Made by a program: the position numbers and the translations under genes | Source of the DNA: Apodemus sylvaticus | Taxonomy: Eukaryota; Chordata; Mammalia; Rodentia; Muridae | DNA: 64,000 nt | NCBI RefSeq assembly: GCF_947179515.1 | Contig: NC_067492.1 | Location: 11,395,847 to 11,459,846, forward strand | Direction: 5' to 3' | Shown here: one piece after another, positions 34,024-44,672 of the stretch | How the letters are laid out: the number at the start of each line of letters is the position of its first letter | Position numbering within the stretch: the stretch's first letter is position 1 | Notes under the pieces: model-generated | Told to the model about the DNA's origin: nothing | The model's database searches: none | What the model saw: only the letters and a program-made list of their open reading frames with translations

Positions 34024-34826
34024 AGATGGATGGATGCACGGATGGATGGATGGATGGATGGATGGATGGATGGATGGATGGGTAGATGGATTAATAATGG
34101 ATAATGGATGGATGGATGATGGACAGATGGATGGATGGATGATGGATGGATGGATGATGGATGGATGGATGGATGATGGATGGATGGATGATGGATGGAT
34201 AGATGATGGATGGATAGATGGATAGATGGATGATAGATGGATGGATGGGTGGATGGATGATGGATAGATGGATGGATAATGGATGATGGATGAATGGATG
34301 ATGGATGAATGGATGGATGGGTGGATGGATGATAGATGGATGGGCGAATGATGGATGGATGGATGGACAATGGATGGATAAATGATGGATGAATGGATAG
34401 ATGAATGATGGATGAATGGATGGATGATAGATGGATGGGTGGATGGATAGGTGGATGGTGGATGGATGGACAATGGATGGATGGGCAATGGATGGATGGA
34501 CGATGAATGGATGGATGATGGATGGATAGATGGATGGATGGATGATGGATAGATGGATGGATGGATGGATGGATGATGGATGGATGGATGATGGATGGAT
34601 GGATGGATGGATGATGGATAGATGGATGAATGGATGATGGATGGATGGGTGGGTGGATGGATGGGTGGATGGATGGGTAGATGATGGATAGATGGATGGA
34701 TGGATGGGTGGATGATGGATGGATGGACAGATGGATGGACAGATGGATGGATGAATGATGGATGGATAGATGGATGGATGGGTGAATGGATGGATGGGTG
34801 AATGGATGGATGATGAATGGATGCTC
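34024..34826 (+). repeat. Long degenerate (GGAT)n array
   Basis: About 800 bp of GGAT/GATG tetranucleotides with recurring TGAT, GGGT, GACA and AATG variants, some arranged in longer periodic blocks. On the minus strand a 4-bp repeat gives a 12-bp coding period (Ile-His-Pro-Ser), which explains very long stop-free frames. Confidence 0.98.
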
Positions 34827-35386
34827 TGGTTGGAAACTTTCCAGAAAGACCCTGCAGCCTAACAACTTTGTCTCAATGAAGTCCAGGCTGAGAGAGACCT
34901 GAAGCACTAAAGGCTGAAATCTGTATCCTACTAGAATTCCCACAAAACAAAAAGCTTGCATACCTGGGAGCTCTGTCACCTCTGTGCACCTCCCTCCTGG
35001 GTCATTGTTTCCACAGACTTGCTTTAGGCCTCTTAGACACGGGCATTCCTCTGCTTTCTCCATGAATGAAACCCAGAGATCCCATGTGGCCTCTCCTCCT
35101 GGAAGCTGGAGCTTGATCTCATCACGTTATCATCTCTGTGTCTGTGGTTACAGCCTCACCTCTGCTCACTGTCTGCAGATGGAAATCCCCAAGCAAGGGA
35201 GTCAGAAAATGAGATGTCTGAACCTTAATGCCAGCCCTGCCCTGCTAGCCCAGACAGCAGGTGACCTACCCCTAATGTTTTCAATTCTTCCTTTTCTACT
35301 CCAGCCTTCCCTCCTGAGCTTGGTCTCTAGATACTTCTCCCTAACCGCCTGCAAGATCACTATCTGCCTCCTGAGGTAGCAGGAGG
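34827..35386. other. Unique spacer between two GGAT arrays
   Basis: About 560 bp without a recognised repeat or exon. A 131-codon frame (34,984-35,379) has no domain that I recognise. Confidence 0.5.
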
Positions 35387-35593
35387 ACAATGGATGGATG
35401 GACAATGGATGGATGGACGATGGATGGATGGATGATGGATGATGGATGGATGGATGATGGATAGATGAATGGATGGATGATGGATGGATGGGTGTATGGA
35501 TAGATGGGTGGATGGATGGGTGGATGGACAATGGATGGATGGATGGATGGGTGGATGGATGGGTGGATGATGGATGGATGGATGGATGGACAA
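35387..35593 (+). repeat. Second degenerate (GGAT)n array
   Basis: About 200 bp of GGAT units beginning with the same variant order (GACAATGGATGGATGGACAA... then GACGATGG) as is found inside the first array around 34,465-34,505. Confidence 0.98.
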
Positions 35594-35944
35594 TCTGTTT
35601 CACGAGGAGCACAAAGCAGGTAGTCAAATATTCTCTAAGTAGGCGACCTGGCGTTCTAAACAGGTTGGCAAGAGAAGCAATGCTCTGGTTCTCTCTGCCT
35701 CAAGCCAGCCCTGGAAGGGGAGGGGCCTTGAGCCTGCCGTGGGGCCTCTTCCAGCTACAAGTGGAAAGGGCAGTTTAGGAAGGGCGGGACTGAGCCTGCA
35801 GTGGAAGAGGAGGGGGTGGAGGGAGACCTACTGCCGTGGGAGGGGTGGGGCAAGGATTCCTGATGATGGATATAGAGCTAAAACCCTCACTTCAGAGAAG
35901 GAGGAATCAATGCAATTAGCACAACAGAAGAAGCACAGAGAGGA
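35594..35944. other. Unassigned noncoding DNA
   Basis: G-rich DNA with no recognised repeat or exon. Confidence 0.45.
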
Positions 35945-36170
35945 ACCAGACTTATCTGCATAATCAATGCTAATCACAATCTTTTATGGGAATTGTTTCC
36001 CACTTTATTCCTAATTACCGCTTGCTACAACAGTGATAAAGCAAATCTCGAAATATAATCTCAAATTAACTCTGCAGCAAGTTCTCTTTGATTGTAGCAG
36101 TAAATTCTAGACATGGACCAAGGAATGATTTAAAGTGCTGAGTGATCCCCAAATTAATTCCACAAAGCTT
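35945..36170. promoter_or_regulatory. Candidate conserved noncoding element
   Basis: AT-rich and repeat-free with closely spaced words that resemble developmental transcription-factor sites: TCTGCATAATCAATGCTAATC, CTTTTATGGGAATTG, TCCTAATTACCGC, CAGTGATAAAGC, TCAAATTAAC, CTTTGATTGTAG, CCAAATTAATTCC. The abrupt change from the G-rich left flank is notable. Conservation is inferred. Confidence 0.4.
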
Positions 36171-36344
36171 GCTCTTTACATGTGGCCCAGCCTCCAGGGG
36201 AATGGCTTGAGGTCCTCACCTCTTCCTGCCGAGGTCATGTGCCTTAGATTTTCTCTGGTCTTCCTTTTCAAAAGGAATCTATCCCTTGATGGATGTCCTC
36301 AGAGCCATTCCAATATTGTCTAAACCACACGCTGTATAGCAATT
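36171..36344. other. Unassigned noncoding DNA
   Basis: Nothing recognised. Confidence 0.4.
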
Positions 36345-36650
36345 TCCCTCCTGGAGGAAGGAGAGACACAAAACTTAGGAATTCCTCAGACTCACAAGAA
36401 CCCCCTCCTTGAGGTTATACAAGCCATGAGCAGTTGCTGGGGAAGGTGAGAACATTCTAGGCAAGATGTGGCTGCAAAATGGCATTCATAAGCAATTACC
36501 CTTGCGGGAGGGAGTCACTCTTCCCTCTGTAAGTAACCTTTCACCCCGAGTCCAGTAAGCAACCTTTCACCCAGTAAACTCATTGGTTCATCAAGCTAGA
36601 CTAGACCACTGTTCTTCTTTCTGAAGTTTGGTCACCTGACACAGGAAATC
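36345..36650 (+). mobile_element. Putative rodent ERV LTR fragment
   Basis: The 3' part CTCTGTAAGTAACCTTTCAC, then AGTAAACTCATTGGTTCATC and AAGCTAGACTAGACC, is shared with 56,765-56,840 and is typical of a rodent LTR (RMER-like). The exact family and left edge are uncertain. Confidence 0.5.
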
Positions 36651-37422
36651 CGTGTGGACAGTCAAGGAATGGAAAGAGTGGGTGGCTCGGGATGGTTTCC
36701 CCATCACTGCATAAGACAGCACATTAATACTTAGTCCCACCTTACAGTAGTGAGTGTCTCCTGGAATTAGCCCTCAGATAGAAACCTAGTTCTTCCATCT
36801 CAGCAAAATCCAAGAAAGTTAAACATTTCTCTGTAGAAAGTAAGTATGCATACACTAGAGACCAAAGAATAGGAGTCCTCGTGAGGAAAAGCAAGCTTTG
36901 ACAGAGGCATCACCCACACCCTGGCTGCACACCCAGAGGGAGATGTCCTGCTGTCAAGGCAACAAGCTGCAGTGATTGTGGTTGGATCTGACACAGTTGG
37001 AGGGAGGCATCTATATAGCAAGCAGGGTTTGCCTGGCTGGGAACTCTCTGGCATGCAAGGATGAATCTGGTCTGTGGGTCAATCTGTGTCATTCATTGGC
37101 ATCCCACTTGAAACTCAGCATCTGCCCACAGCTGTAACCAGTATCTCCCTCGCTGTCACCACCAGGTTCACTGGCCCATCACAGTGTGTTTTAATGCTAG
37201 GATGATTCCATTGATCTGTGGACAGAAAGAACTGGAGCTGAAATGTTGTTCATGATCTCAAGGAATAGCTATAATGTTACATCATGTTCTCACTACAAAC
37301 ATTCATTAAGGTTGACTTGGGGGCTGTAATGGGCTCAGGAGTGATTGACAGAGCTGATGTAGACCCCCATCTGCTCAAAGGCTGAGGAGTTAAGATCTTG
37401 AAGTCACCTCTGATGAAGCCTG
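36651..37422. other. Unassigned noncoding DNA
   Basis: No exon or confident repeat. Confidence 0.45.
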
Positions 37423-37815
37423 TCTTAGTTAGGTCTCTTATTGCTGCACAAACGCCATGGCTAAAGGTAACCTGGAGGGGAAAGGGTGAATTCTGCCTAC
37501 AGTTCTGTGCTGTAGTCTGTCACTGAAGGTCAGGGCAGCAACTCAAATAGGGTAGGAGCCTGAAGGCAGGAATGATGCAGAGGTGATGGAGGGCTGCTTC
37601 TTGCTGGTGTACTCAGCCTGATTTCTTAGAGTACCCAGGACCACCAGCCCAGGGATAGTACCACCCATAATGGCCACCACCCATCAATCACCAATTAAGA
37701 AAATGCTCTACAGGCTTTCCATCCAGGTCAGTCTTATAGGGGCATTTTCTCATTTGAAAGCCCCTATTCCCAAATACTCTAGTTTATCTCAAGTTGCCTT
37801 GAAACTGCCCAAGAC
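37423..37815 (-). mobile_element. MT-type MaLR solo LTR
   Basis: The plus strand starts CCTGTCTTAGTTAGGTCTCT, has CTGATTTCTTAGAGTACCCA, GGACCACCAGCCCAGGGATA, GTACCACCCATAATGG, CCAATTAAGAAAATGCTCTA and ends near TCAAGTTGCCTTGAAACTGC. It shares nearly every landmark with the better preserved copy at 57,507-57,905. No convincing target-site duplication. Confidence 0.75.
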
Positions 37816-37959
37816 AGAGACTGTATTTATCCATTGCATTTGTTAATGGTAATGGTCTGCCCAAAACAAGTATTTAAAATACAACCATTTTTGTAATGAT
37901 TAGGAGAATTTTTTTTAAGTATGGAATAGAGTTTATTCAGGACATAGGGAGGGGAGTTG
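37816..37959. other. Unassigned short spacer
   Basis: AT-rich DNA between an LTR and a purine array. Confidence 0.4.
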
Positions 37960-38412
37960 AGAGAAAGGCAGAGAGAGAGGGAGTGGGAGAGGAGAGAGAG
38001 AGAGGTAGAGACAGAGACAGAGAGACAGAACAGAGAGAGGAGAAGGAGGAGGAAGAGGAAGAGGAAGAAGAAGGAGGAGGGGGAGGAGGAGGAAGAAGAA
38101 GGAGAGGGAGAAGGAGAGGAGAGAGAGAGAGGAAGAGACTGAGACAGAACAGAGACAGAGAAGAGGAGGAGGAAGAGGAAGAGGAAGAAGAAGAAGGAGG
38201 AGTAGGAGGAGGAAGAAGAAGGAGGAGGGGGAGGAGGAGGAAGAAGAAGGAGAGGGAGAAGGAGAGGAGAGAGAGAGAGGAAGAGACTGAGACAGAACAG
38301 AGACAGAGAAGAGGAGGAGGAAGAGGAAGAGGAAGAAGAAGAAGGAGGAGTAGGAGGAGGAAGAAGAAGGAGAGGGAGAAGGAGGAGGAGAGAGAGAGGA
38401 GGAGAGGAATAG
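37960..38412 (+). repeat. Polypurine array with 148-bp higher-order repeat
   Basis: About 450 bp of GA, GGA and GAA units with sparse C and T. The landmark GGAAGAGACTGAGACAGAAC occurs at 38,131 and again at 38,279, so a block of 148 bp is tandemly duplicated; a diverged third copy starts near 38,003. Leu/Ser/Pro-rich minus-strand and Glu/Arg-rich plus-strand frames are by-products. Confidence 0.95.
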
Positions 38413-39130
38413 AGGTTAGCCATGCATGAGCATATAGAGAGGGGGTCTGGGAATGGAGGGGAGAAGAGGGGGTAAGGGAGCAAGGGCAGGAGAGCAAGAG
38501 AGTGAGGAGGGGGCAAGCAGCCCCAGTTTTGAGATTCTTATATCTTGTGGGGGTTTTTTTTTTTCTGTTTTTCATATAGTATAGTTTTTGATATTTTTCT
38601 TCCCACTCCCCAAGTCCCTCCCAGATCCTCCCACGGTGCTCCCACTACTAAACTTCATTTTCTGAGAGTCCTTCTTTTTTTTAAAGATATTTTAAGGCTC
38701 CAAAGCATGTCTTCGCTTGGGCCTGTGGAAGGCTGAGATCCTCTCGCTATTACATGTTAAACATGGCAGCATTCCACGCATTGCTCAGCAGTGTGAGTGT
38801 CATCACTTCTAATTCTCACAACGAAGGGGCCAGGGAGGGATGTTATATCTATCACACCGCTGACACTGTCTGAGGCAGGGTGAGGGTCGGGGGTAGAATT
38901 TCTGTTCCAAAGATGAATTTGAGAGACAAATGCCATTATTTCTTTTATATAGACGAGACTGAATGGATAGTATTTCTATCATATAGATGAAGTGGATGGA
39001 TACTACTTTCTATTATACAGATAAAGTTCTAAGGATACCCTGTTCCCTAATGGATTAGGTAGGGAGATAGGTAATATAATATATTTAATACATATAAATA
39101 TAATATATATTTAAATATATAAGCATAAAA
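38413..39130. other. Unassigned noncoding DNA
   Basis: Includes a T run at about 38,552-38,563. No exon or named repeat is recognised. Small TCTATTATACAGAT-type near-repeats occur around 38,950-39,020. Confidence 0.45.
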
Positions 39131-39138
39131 TACATACA

Positions 39139-39166
<28 letters not shown>
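39131..39166 (+). repeat. (CATA)n microsatellite
   Basis: About nine CATA units following an AT-rich TATATTTAAATATA stretch. Confidence 0.97.
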
Positions 39167-39172
<6 letters not shown>

Positions 39173-40616
39173 AAATCAGAAACCTAAAATGTCTAAGAAG
39201 TTTGGCAGGTGATGTAATCACATATGCAGAGACCACTCTGTATGTGGTACTCAGAACTGCACTATCAAGAAGCTATTTGGGTAGATGGGGGTCTTACAGC
39301 CCTGTACAAGCAGTATGTCTAAGGAGGAACAGCAGGAGGAGAAGGAAGAGGAGGAGGAAGAAGAGAAAGAGGAGAAAGCCAGCCACAGACCCCATGGAGA
39401 CTAGGCACCAGGTAGGCTGTGTCTTTTACAAGCGCCTATAGCAATTGCCAGTCACAGGGAGCCACTCAGCTGCCTCGGTCACCCCCACACCTGTCACAGA
39501 GAAGTTCTCTAATGGATGGGATGGGCCCTGGCTTTCAAAGCAATTTTGAAAAATGAATGTGAATGAGTACATGTCAAGGTTGCAGACAGGGATGCTTCGA
39601 CGACGACGAGCATCTGTAATAACATGACAGCACAGCTGTTAGACTAAGGTGGGGAAGCTGGAGCCTCTCTCCCATCGCATTAGCATCTCCTACAGAGTGT
39701 AGTCAAGATGAGATGTACCACATCTCAGCATGTTTGGGAGAGCTGGCCTCCATGTCAGTGCCACGACAGCCTATCGGTCGTTCTTCCATACCGTGTGCCT
39801 TAGAAAGCACTGATGACACAGCGACACATGCTCTGCAAGCTACGGGGTGAAGAGGCCTTGCATACTCACAGGGATCTGACTCTGAGGCTCACCATCTGCC
39901 ACCTGAGCTGTCTTGCTCTACCTGTGTCCAGGATCAGGGAGCAAGGATCAGCAACACAGGGGTGTATTGTGCATACGGTCCAGTTTCCAGTGGCCTAGAT
40001 TCAGTCAAGCCAGCCGACAGTGTGTTCATTGAACATTTCAAAGAAAAGAAAAAAAAAAAAAACCTACCCATAATCTGTTTCTCCCACCGACAAGAGCATC
40101 TTCCATGATGTTCCTTGAAGGGATTTTTCAACTATATTCTAAGGAACTTTGTGTTTCTCCAAAGATGCCCCAGAGTCACTTGGAAACGGGAAAGAAAGAA
40201 AGTCAAGCAGCCATCTTTCCAGGGTGAGCACACCAGGCACCAGCCAACTTCAGTAGACTAGCTTTGATCTGCATTACACAGTGAGTTTTTGCATAAGGTA
40301 TCTTTTCAGATAATAATAAAGAAAGAGCTTTATGGCTCTCTTTAAAAGAAAGAGAGAAGAAAAAGGAAGAAGAAAGGAAACCTACTTAAAGGGCATCAGG
40401 GCTGCCTCATTTGAAGATTCCTTCTCGAGAGGTTGGGCATGCTTGTCCTGCAGAGAAACAGAAGAAGCCTTCCCAATCCAGCGCTAGGGTTTGTATTCAA
40501 ACAATCCTCTGAGGACCAAGAGTTGTGTTCTCTGTCTTCTTATCCTCTGTAGGGCAGAAGTCAGGGAGGTCAACATCCGGTGCCCTGTGGGAGCCAGGTC
40601 TGCTGTGCTTCCTGCG
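39167..40616. other. Unassigned noncoding DNA
   Basis: No exon recognised. Purine-rich GAGGAGGAAGAAGAG DNA at about 39,320-39,380 and an A run at about 40,045-40,062 are the only low-complexity tracts. Confidence 0.45.
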
Positions 40617-40818
40617 AGCCCCTGGGGCAGACAGGAGGTGCTCCCAGAGAGGTACCTGGCAGGAAGTGCTCTCAGAGAAGGAGTGCAGATAGGAAATGCT
40701 CCCTGAGAGGATGTGGGACAAACAGGAAAGTGCACCCAGAGATGGTACCAGGGGGCAGACAGGAAGTGCTCCCAGAGAGGATAGGGGAAGACAGGAAGTG
40801 GCTCCAGAGAGGGTACCT
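40617..40818 (+). repeat. Degenerate minisatellite, 28-37 bp units
   Basis: Six copies of a unit centred on CAGGAAGTGCTCCCAGAGAG. The core CAGGARRTG recurs at about 40,632, 40,660, 40,690, 40,723, 40,760 and 40,792, so unit length varies from 28 to 37 bp. One unit contains CCAGGGGGCAGAC (40,748-40,760), which resembles the CTCF core motif. Open frames across the array on both strands are by-products of unit length. Confidence 0.85.
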
Positions 40819-41049
40819 AGAGTTCTGCACTTTGGCTACAGCTGAAACAAACCTAGAAGAAGAAGTTATGTGTCCAGAGAAGTGACCCATCAATCATAAG
40901 AATACCACAGCAGGTATTCCTATCCAGCATCTTGAATTGAGTGTGCAGAGAACTGTACCCACCCCCATGGTGTTTTTCCATATGAACAGGATCCCTGAGT
41001 GAACCCCTCCAGTTTCCTTTGCTCCAGCTGGGTGCTATGAGTAGGTTAG
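40819..41049. other. Unassigned noncoding DNA
   Basis: Nothing recognised. The last six bases (GGTTAG, 41,044-41,049) are the left target-site duplication of the LTR that follows. Confidence 0.5.
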
Positions 41050-41372
41050 TGTGGGAAGCCACTTTATCCAGCGCCATTGCGAGATGGTGCTGGCAGAAAA
41101 ATTTTAGTCCTGGTAAACAACTCTGGCGCATGCGTGGTACGACCACACAGTGACTCAGCACTGGTATGCTAATGAGGTGCACCTTAGTTCTCCTATCACA
41201 ATGCAACACGCCCCTAAGCAAGGGCTGCTGGGATATATAAGGGCGGCAAAAGACAGGCTGTGGGGGGTGGGGGAGCGTGTTGGAGAAGAAAAGCAAGGTC
41301 CTAAATAAAGCACTGCAGAGAAGAACCTGGTCCTGTCCTGTCTTTCCTTGCGGGACGAGGTCGGGTGGGACA
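41050..41372 (+). mobile_element. ERV2 (ERVK/IAP-related) solo LTR
   Basis: A 323-bp LTR bounded by TG at the start and CA at the end and flanked by a perfect 6-bp target-site duplication GGTTAG (41,044-41,049 and 41,373-41,378), the duplication length of ERV2 elements. It opens TGTGGGAAGCC, then CGCCATTGCGAGATGGTGCT and CTCTGGCGCATGCGTGG, boxes shared with IAP-like LTRs. A TATA box (GATATATAAGG) lies near 41,232 and a polyadenylation signal AATAAA near 41,304. No internal region remains, so it arose by LTR-LTR recombination. Several CpGs survive. Subfamily not determined. Confidence 0.93.
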
Positions 41373-41378
41373 GGTTAG

Positions 41379-42296
41379 TCTCCATGGTTTCCTTACCTGC
41401 TGCAAAAAAATCAGTCTCTCTGAAGTCTTTAATTTCCCGGCAGTGTTAGTCTGGCTTTGTACTCAGTGAGATGTGGCCCATTGGGTTCGGGAAGAACACT
41501 CCTAGCACACACTGCCAGCACACTCTGTACAGTAGGCTCCAGGGGCATTTGGTTCCCACTGTCATTTCCCAAATCTTAAATGACACATGGCATGGGGAAA
41601 TCACATACATTTAGATGGCCTTGGGTATATGTATCCATGACACCAATGCCCCATGGGTCACCATCCAATGACCTTGTCCAAACTATACAATACCCCCTGT
41701 GTGCCACCACTTTTACATCCGTGTGGTTGGATTTAGCATTGGTCCTTGATTGATGTGGTACCCAGCTCCACTGTTGCCGTTACTAAAACCTGAGCTCCAG
41801 CTCTTTTCTGCCTTCTCTGTCTGTGCCTGAACTGACACTGGTCAAGAGGCCAATCACCTCCTACAATTGGGGCTTTATCACTGGTGGTACCAAGGCCCAT
41901 TCTACATCTCGAATATATGTTACACTGTGTCCCTCCCAGGGCATCAACTTCGGTATCTACTGGAACCTGGTGGGGAAGGGAAGAAACACCAGCTCAAGAT
42001 TACAGACAGAAAGACAGCAGGGCTAAATGTTAGGTCAGATTTGGTTTTGAAACTTACAGCTCTCTGAACACAATGTCAGGTCAATTTCTTCTGAGATCAG
42101 TATTGGAGGACATGGGTAAGAGATGATTTCAAACTTCAAGGCAGGCTAAACACCCAATACCACTTTGCTCTGTACACTCTGGAAGATGATCTATGATAGC
42201 CATCTTTGAGTTTTGAATAATTAAATTAGTAAGTATACCGGAAGCCAAAGGATAAATAGTGAGCGGCAGATAGAAACGCCCCGGGTAGGTCTATAG
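41379..42296. other. Unassigned noncoding DNA
   Basis: No repeat or exon recognised. Confidence 0.45.
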
Positions 42297-42427
42297 AGAG
42301 ATAGACAGACAAGAAGGAAGATAGACAAAAGGTAGGTAGGTAGGTAGGTAGGTAGGTAAGTAGATAGACAGACAGATAGATGACAGAAAGGAAAAAGGAA
42401 GATAAATAGATGATAAAAAGAAGGAAC

Positions 42428-42458
<31 letters not shown>

Positions 42459-42473
42459 GAAATAGAAACATAC

Positions 42474-42522
<49 letters not shown>

Positions 42523-42753
42523 GATAGGAATGGATGGTTAATAGATAGTAGATAGAGATAGGTGATAGGTAGATAGGAATACAGATGATAGAAAGATGAT
42601 AGATATATAGTAGATAGATGGTAGATAGAAATAGATAGAAATAGATGATTGATAGTAGAGCTGGGTAAGAGATGGAGATATAAATGATTGATAGATATCT
42701 GATAGATGGATAAATAGACAGATGATAAATGGACAGATAAAGGGTAGGTAGAT

Positions 42754-42795
<42 letters not shown>

Positions 42796-42915
42796 TAGAT
42801 AGATAGATAGATAGATAGATACATAGATACATAGATACATAGATAGATAGACAGACAGACAGACGGACAGATAGATAGATAGACAGACAGACAGAGGATA
42901 GATAGATACATAGAT
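42297..42915 (+). repeat. (GATA)n/(GACA)n/(GGTA)n array
   Basis: About 620 bp of interleaved tetranucleotides: GGTA units near 42,331-42,358, long pure GATA runs (42,430-42,455; 42,473-42,521; 42,795-42,822), pure GACA (42,754-42,795), and diverged TAGATGATAG stretches. Minus-strand Tyr-Leu-Ser-Ile frames are by-products. Confidence 0.97.
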
Positions 42916-42935
42916 ATCATGAAAACAGAAGCTCA

Positions 42936-43340
42936 CTGGGCCGGTGCCCTGAGTAAACCTTGGGCACAAACTCCGCAGCCAACCCCACAACACCCAGAGG
43001 AAGCTCCACTGACAGGTGTTCCAAGTCGCCCAGAATCATAGGATCAGAAGTGAGGAGGACCCAACATCTGTCCCAATTCCAGGAGGAGCTGGGACCAGCA
43101 GGACTCAGGCACACAGGAACTCCAACAGACCAGTGGCACGAGTTCCTTCGGGTCGGTCTGGGCCAGTGCCTTGAGCAGACCTTGGGTGCAAACTCTGCAG
43201 CCAGTCCCACAACACCCAGAGGAAGCTCCACTGCCAGGTGCTCTAACTCACTCAAGATCACAGGATCACAGGATCACAGGATCATAGGATCCCAGCATCT
43301 TGGTCACACCAGGAATTCAGGGTCCCAGAGGCAGCAGTTT
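42936..43340 (+). promoter_or_regulatory. L1 5'UTR promoter monomers (2 copies)
   Basis: CTGGGCCGGTGCCCTGAG at 42,936 and CTGGGCCAGTGCCTTGAG at 43,158 start two tandem units 222 bp apart. Both continue with CAACACCCAGAGGAAGCTCC and ACTG.CAGGTG. Tandem monomers act as the internal pol II promoter of mouse L1. The first unit starts exactly at the target-site duplication. The second passes into (GGATCACA)n-type short tandem repeats at 43,254-43,294 and again at 43,352-43,395, as in F-type L1. Confidence 0.85.
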
Positions 43341-43491
43341 GGACACACCCAGGATCTCAGGATCACAGGATCCTAGAATCATAGGATCACAGCAGCAGCT
43401 TGACCCTGAGGAGTTCTGACACAACCAGGATCACAGGAAGGACAGGCTCCAGTCAGATATAGTGAGGACAGATGGCCCTACAGATAACCAG

Positions 43492-44580
43492 ATGGTGAGA
43501 GGCAAGCATAAGATCATAAGCAACAGAAACCAAGGCTACTTGGCATCATCAGAACCCAATTCTTCCACCACAGCAAGTCCTGGATACACCATCACACTGA
43601 AAAGCAAGATTTGGATGGAAAATCACTTCTCATGATGTTGATAGAAGACTTTATGGTGGACATAAATAACTGACCCTTAAAGAAATACAGGAAAACACAG
43701 ATAAACAGGTAGAAGCCCTTAAAGAGGAAACACAAAAATCCCTTAACGAATTACAGGAAAACACAATCAAACAGGTGAAGGAAATGAACAAAACCATCAA
43801 AGATCTAAAAATGAAAATAGAAACAATAAAAAAATCACAAAGGGAGACAACCCTGGAGCTAGAAAATCTAGGAAGGAATTCAGGAGTAGTAGATGTAAGT
43901 ATCACCAACAGAATACAAGAGATAGAAGAGAATCTCAGGTATAGTAGATATCATAGAAAATATTGACACAACAGTCAAAGAAAATACAAAAGGCAAAAAG
44001 CTAATAACCCAAAACATCCAGGAAATCTAAGATATAATGAAAAGACCAAACCTAAGGATAATAGGTATAGAAGAGAGTGAAGATTCCCAACTTAAAGGGC
44101 CAGTAAATATCTTCAACAAAACTATAGAAGAAAACTTCCCTAACCTAAAGAAAGAAATAACCATGAACATATAAGAAGCCTACAGAACTCTAAATAGACT
44201 GGACCAGAAAAGAAATTTCTCCTGTCACATAATAATCGAAACACCAAATGCAGCAAACAAAGAAAGAATATTAAAAGCAATAAGGGAAAAAGGTTAAGTA
44301 ACATATAAAGACAGGCCTATCAGAATTACACCAGACTTCTTACCAGAGACTATGAAAGCTAGAAGATCCTGGGCAGATGACATATAGACCTAATAGAACA
44401 CAAATGCCTGCCCAGACTACTATACCCAGCAAAACTCTCACTTACCATAGATGGAGAAAACAAGATATTCCATGACAAAACCAAATTTACACAATATCTT
44501 TCCACAAATCTAGCCCTACAAAGGATGGAAAACACCAACACAAGGAGGGAAACTACACCCTAGAAAAAGCAAAAAAGTAA
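43492..44580 (+). pseudogene. Decayed L1 ORF1 (RNA-binding protein)
   Basis: The start ATG follows CAGATAACCAG at 43,492 and the terminal stop TAA is at 44,578-44,580, a span of about 363 codons, the usual length of mouse ORF1. ORF1p is the RNA-binding chaperone of the L1 particle. Recognisable parts are the coiled coil (43,690-43,940, translating to LQENTIKQVKEMNKTIKDLK in one frame) and the RRM/C-terminal domain (44,060-44,540, including an FHDKTKFTQYLSTN-like stretch). Multiple stops (near 43,664, 44,026, 44,170, 44,296, 44,385) and frameshifts make it non-functional. Confidence 0.9.
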
Positions 44581-44672
44581 TCTTTCAGCAAACCCACACA
44601 AACACAATTCCACATCTAACAACAAAAATAACATGAAGTAACTATCACTTTTCCTTAGTATCTCTTAATATG
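44581..44672 (+). pseudogene. L1 ORF1-ORF2 linker and ORF2 start, truncated
   Basis: AACAACAAAAATAACATGAAG followed by ATCACTTTTCCTTAGTATCTC matches the first codons of L1 ORF2 (LTTKIT.SN..FSL.SLN in one frame, with a stop replacing the Gly). Homology breaks off right after the SLN codons at about 44,671, so endonuclease, reverse transcriptase and the 3' half are absent. Confidence 0.85.

Noticed and set aside
33981..35063. A minus-strand open frame of 360 codons
   Set aside because: It is a translation of the GGAT array (Ile-His-Pro-Ser periodicity); a 4-bp repeat is stop-free in frame over long distances.
37827..38575. Overlapping open frames of 177-229 codons on both strands
   Set aside because: Low-complexity Ser/Leu/Pro and Glu/Arg frames over a polypurine array.
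42291..42920. A minus-strand open frame of 209 codons rich in Tyr, Leu, Ser, Ile
   Set aside because: Translation of the GATA/GACA array.
43492..44580. A functional L1 ORF1 gene
   Set aside because: Several in-frame stops and frameshifts destroy the reading frame; only a relic remains.
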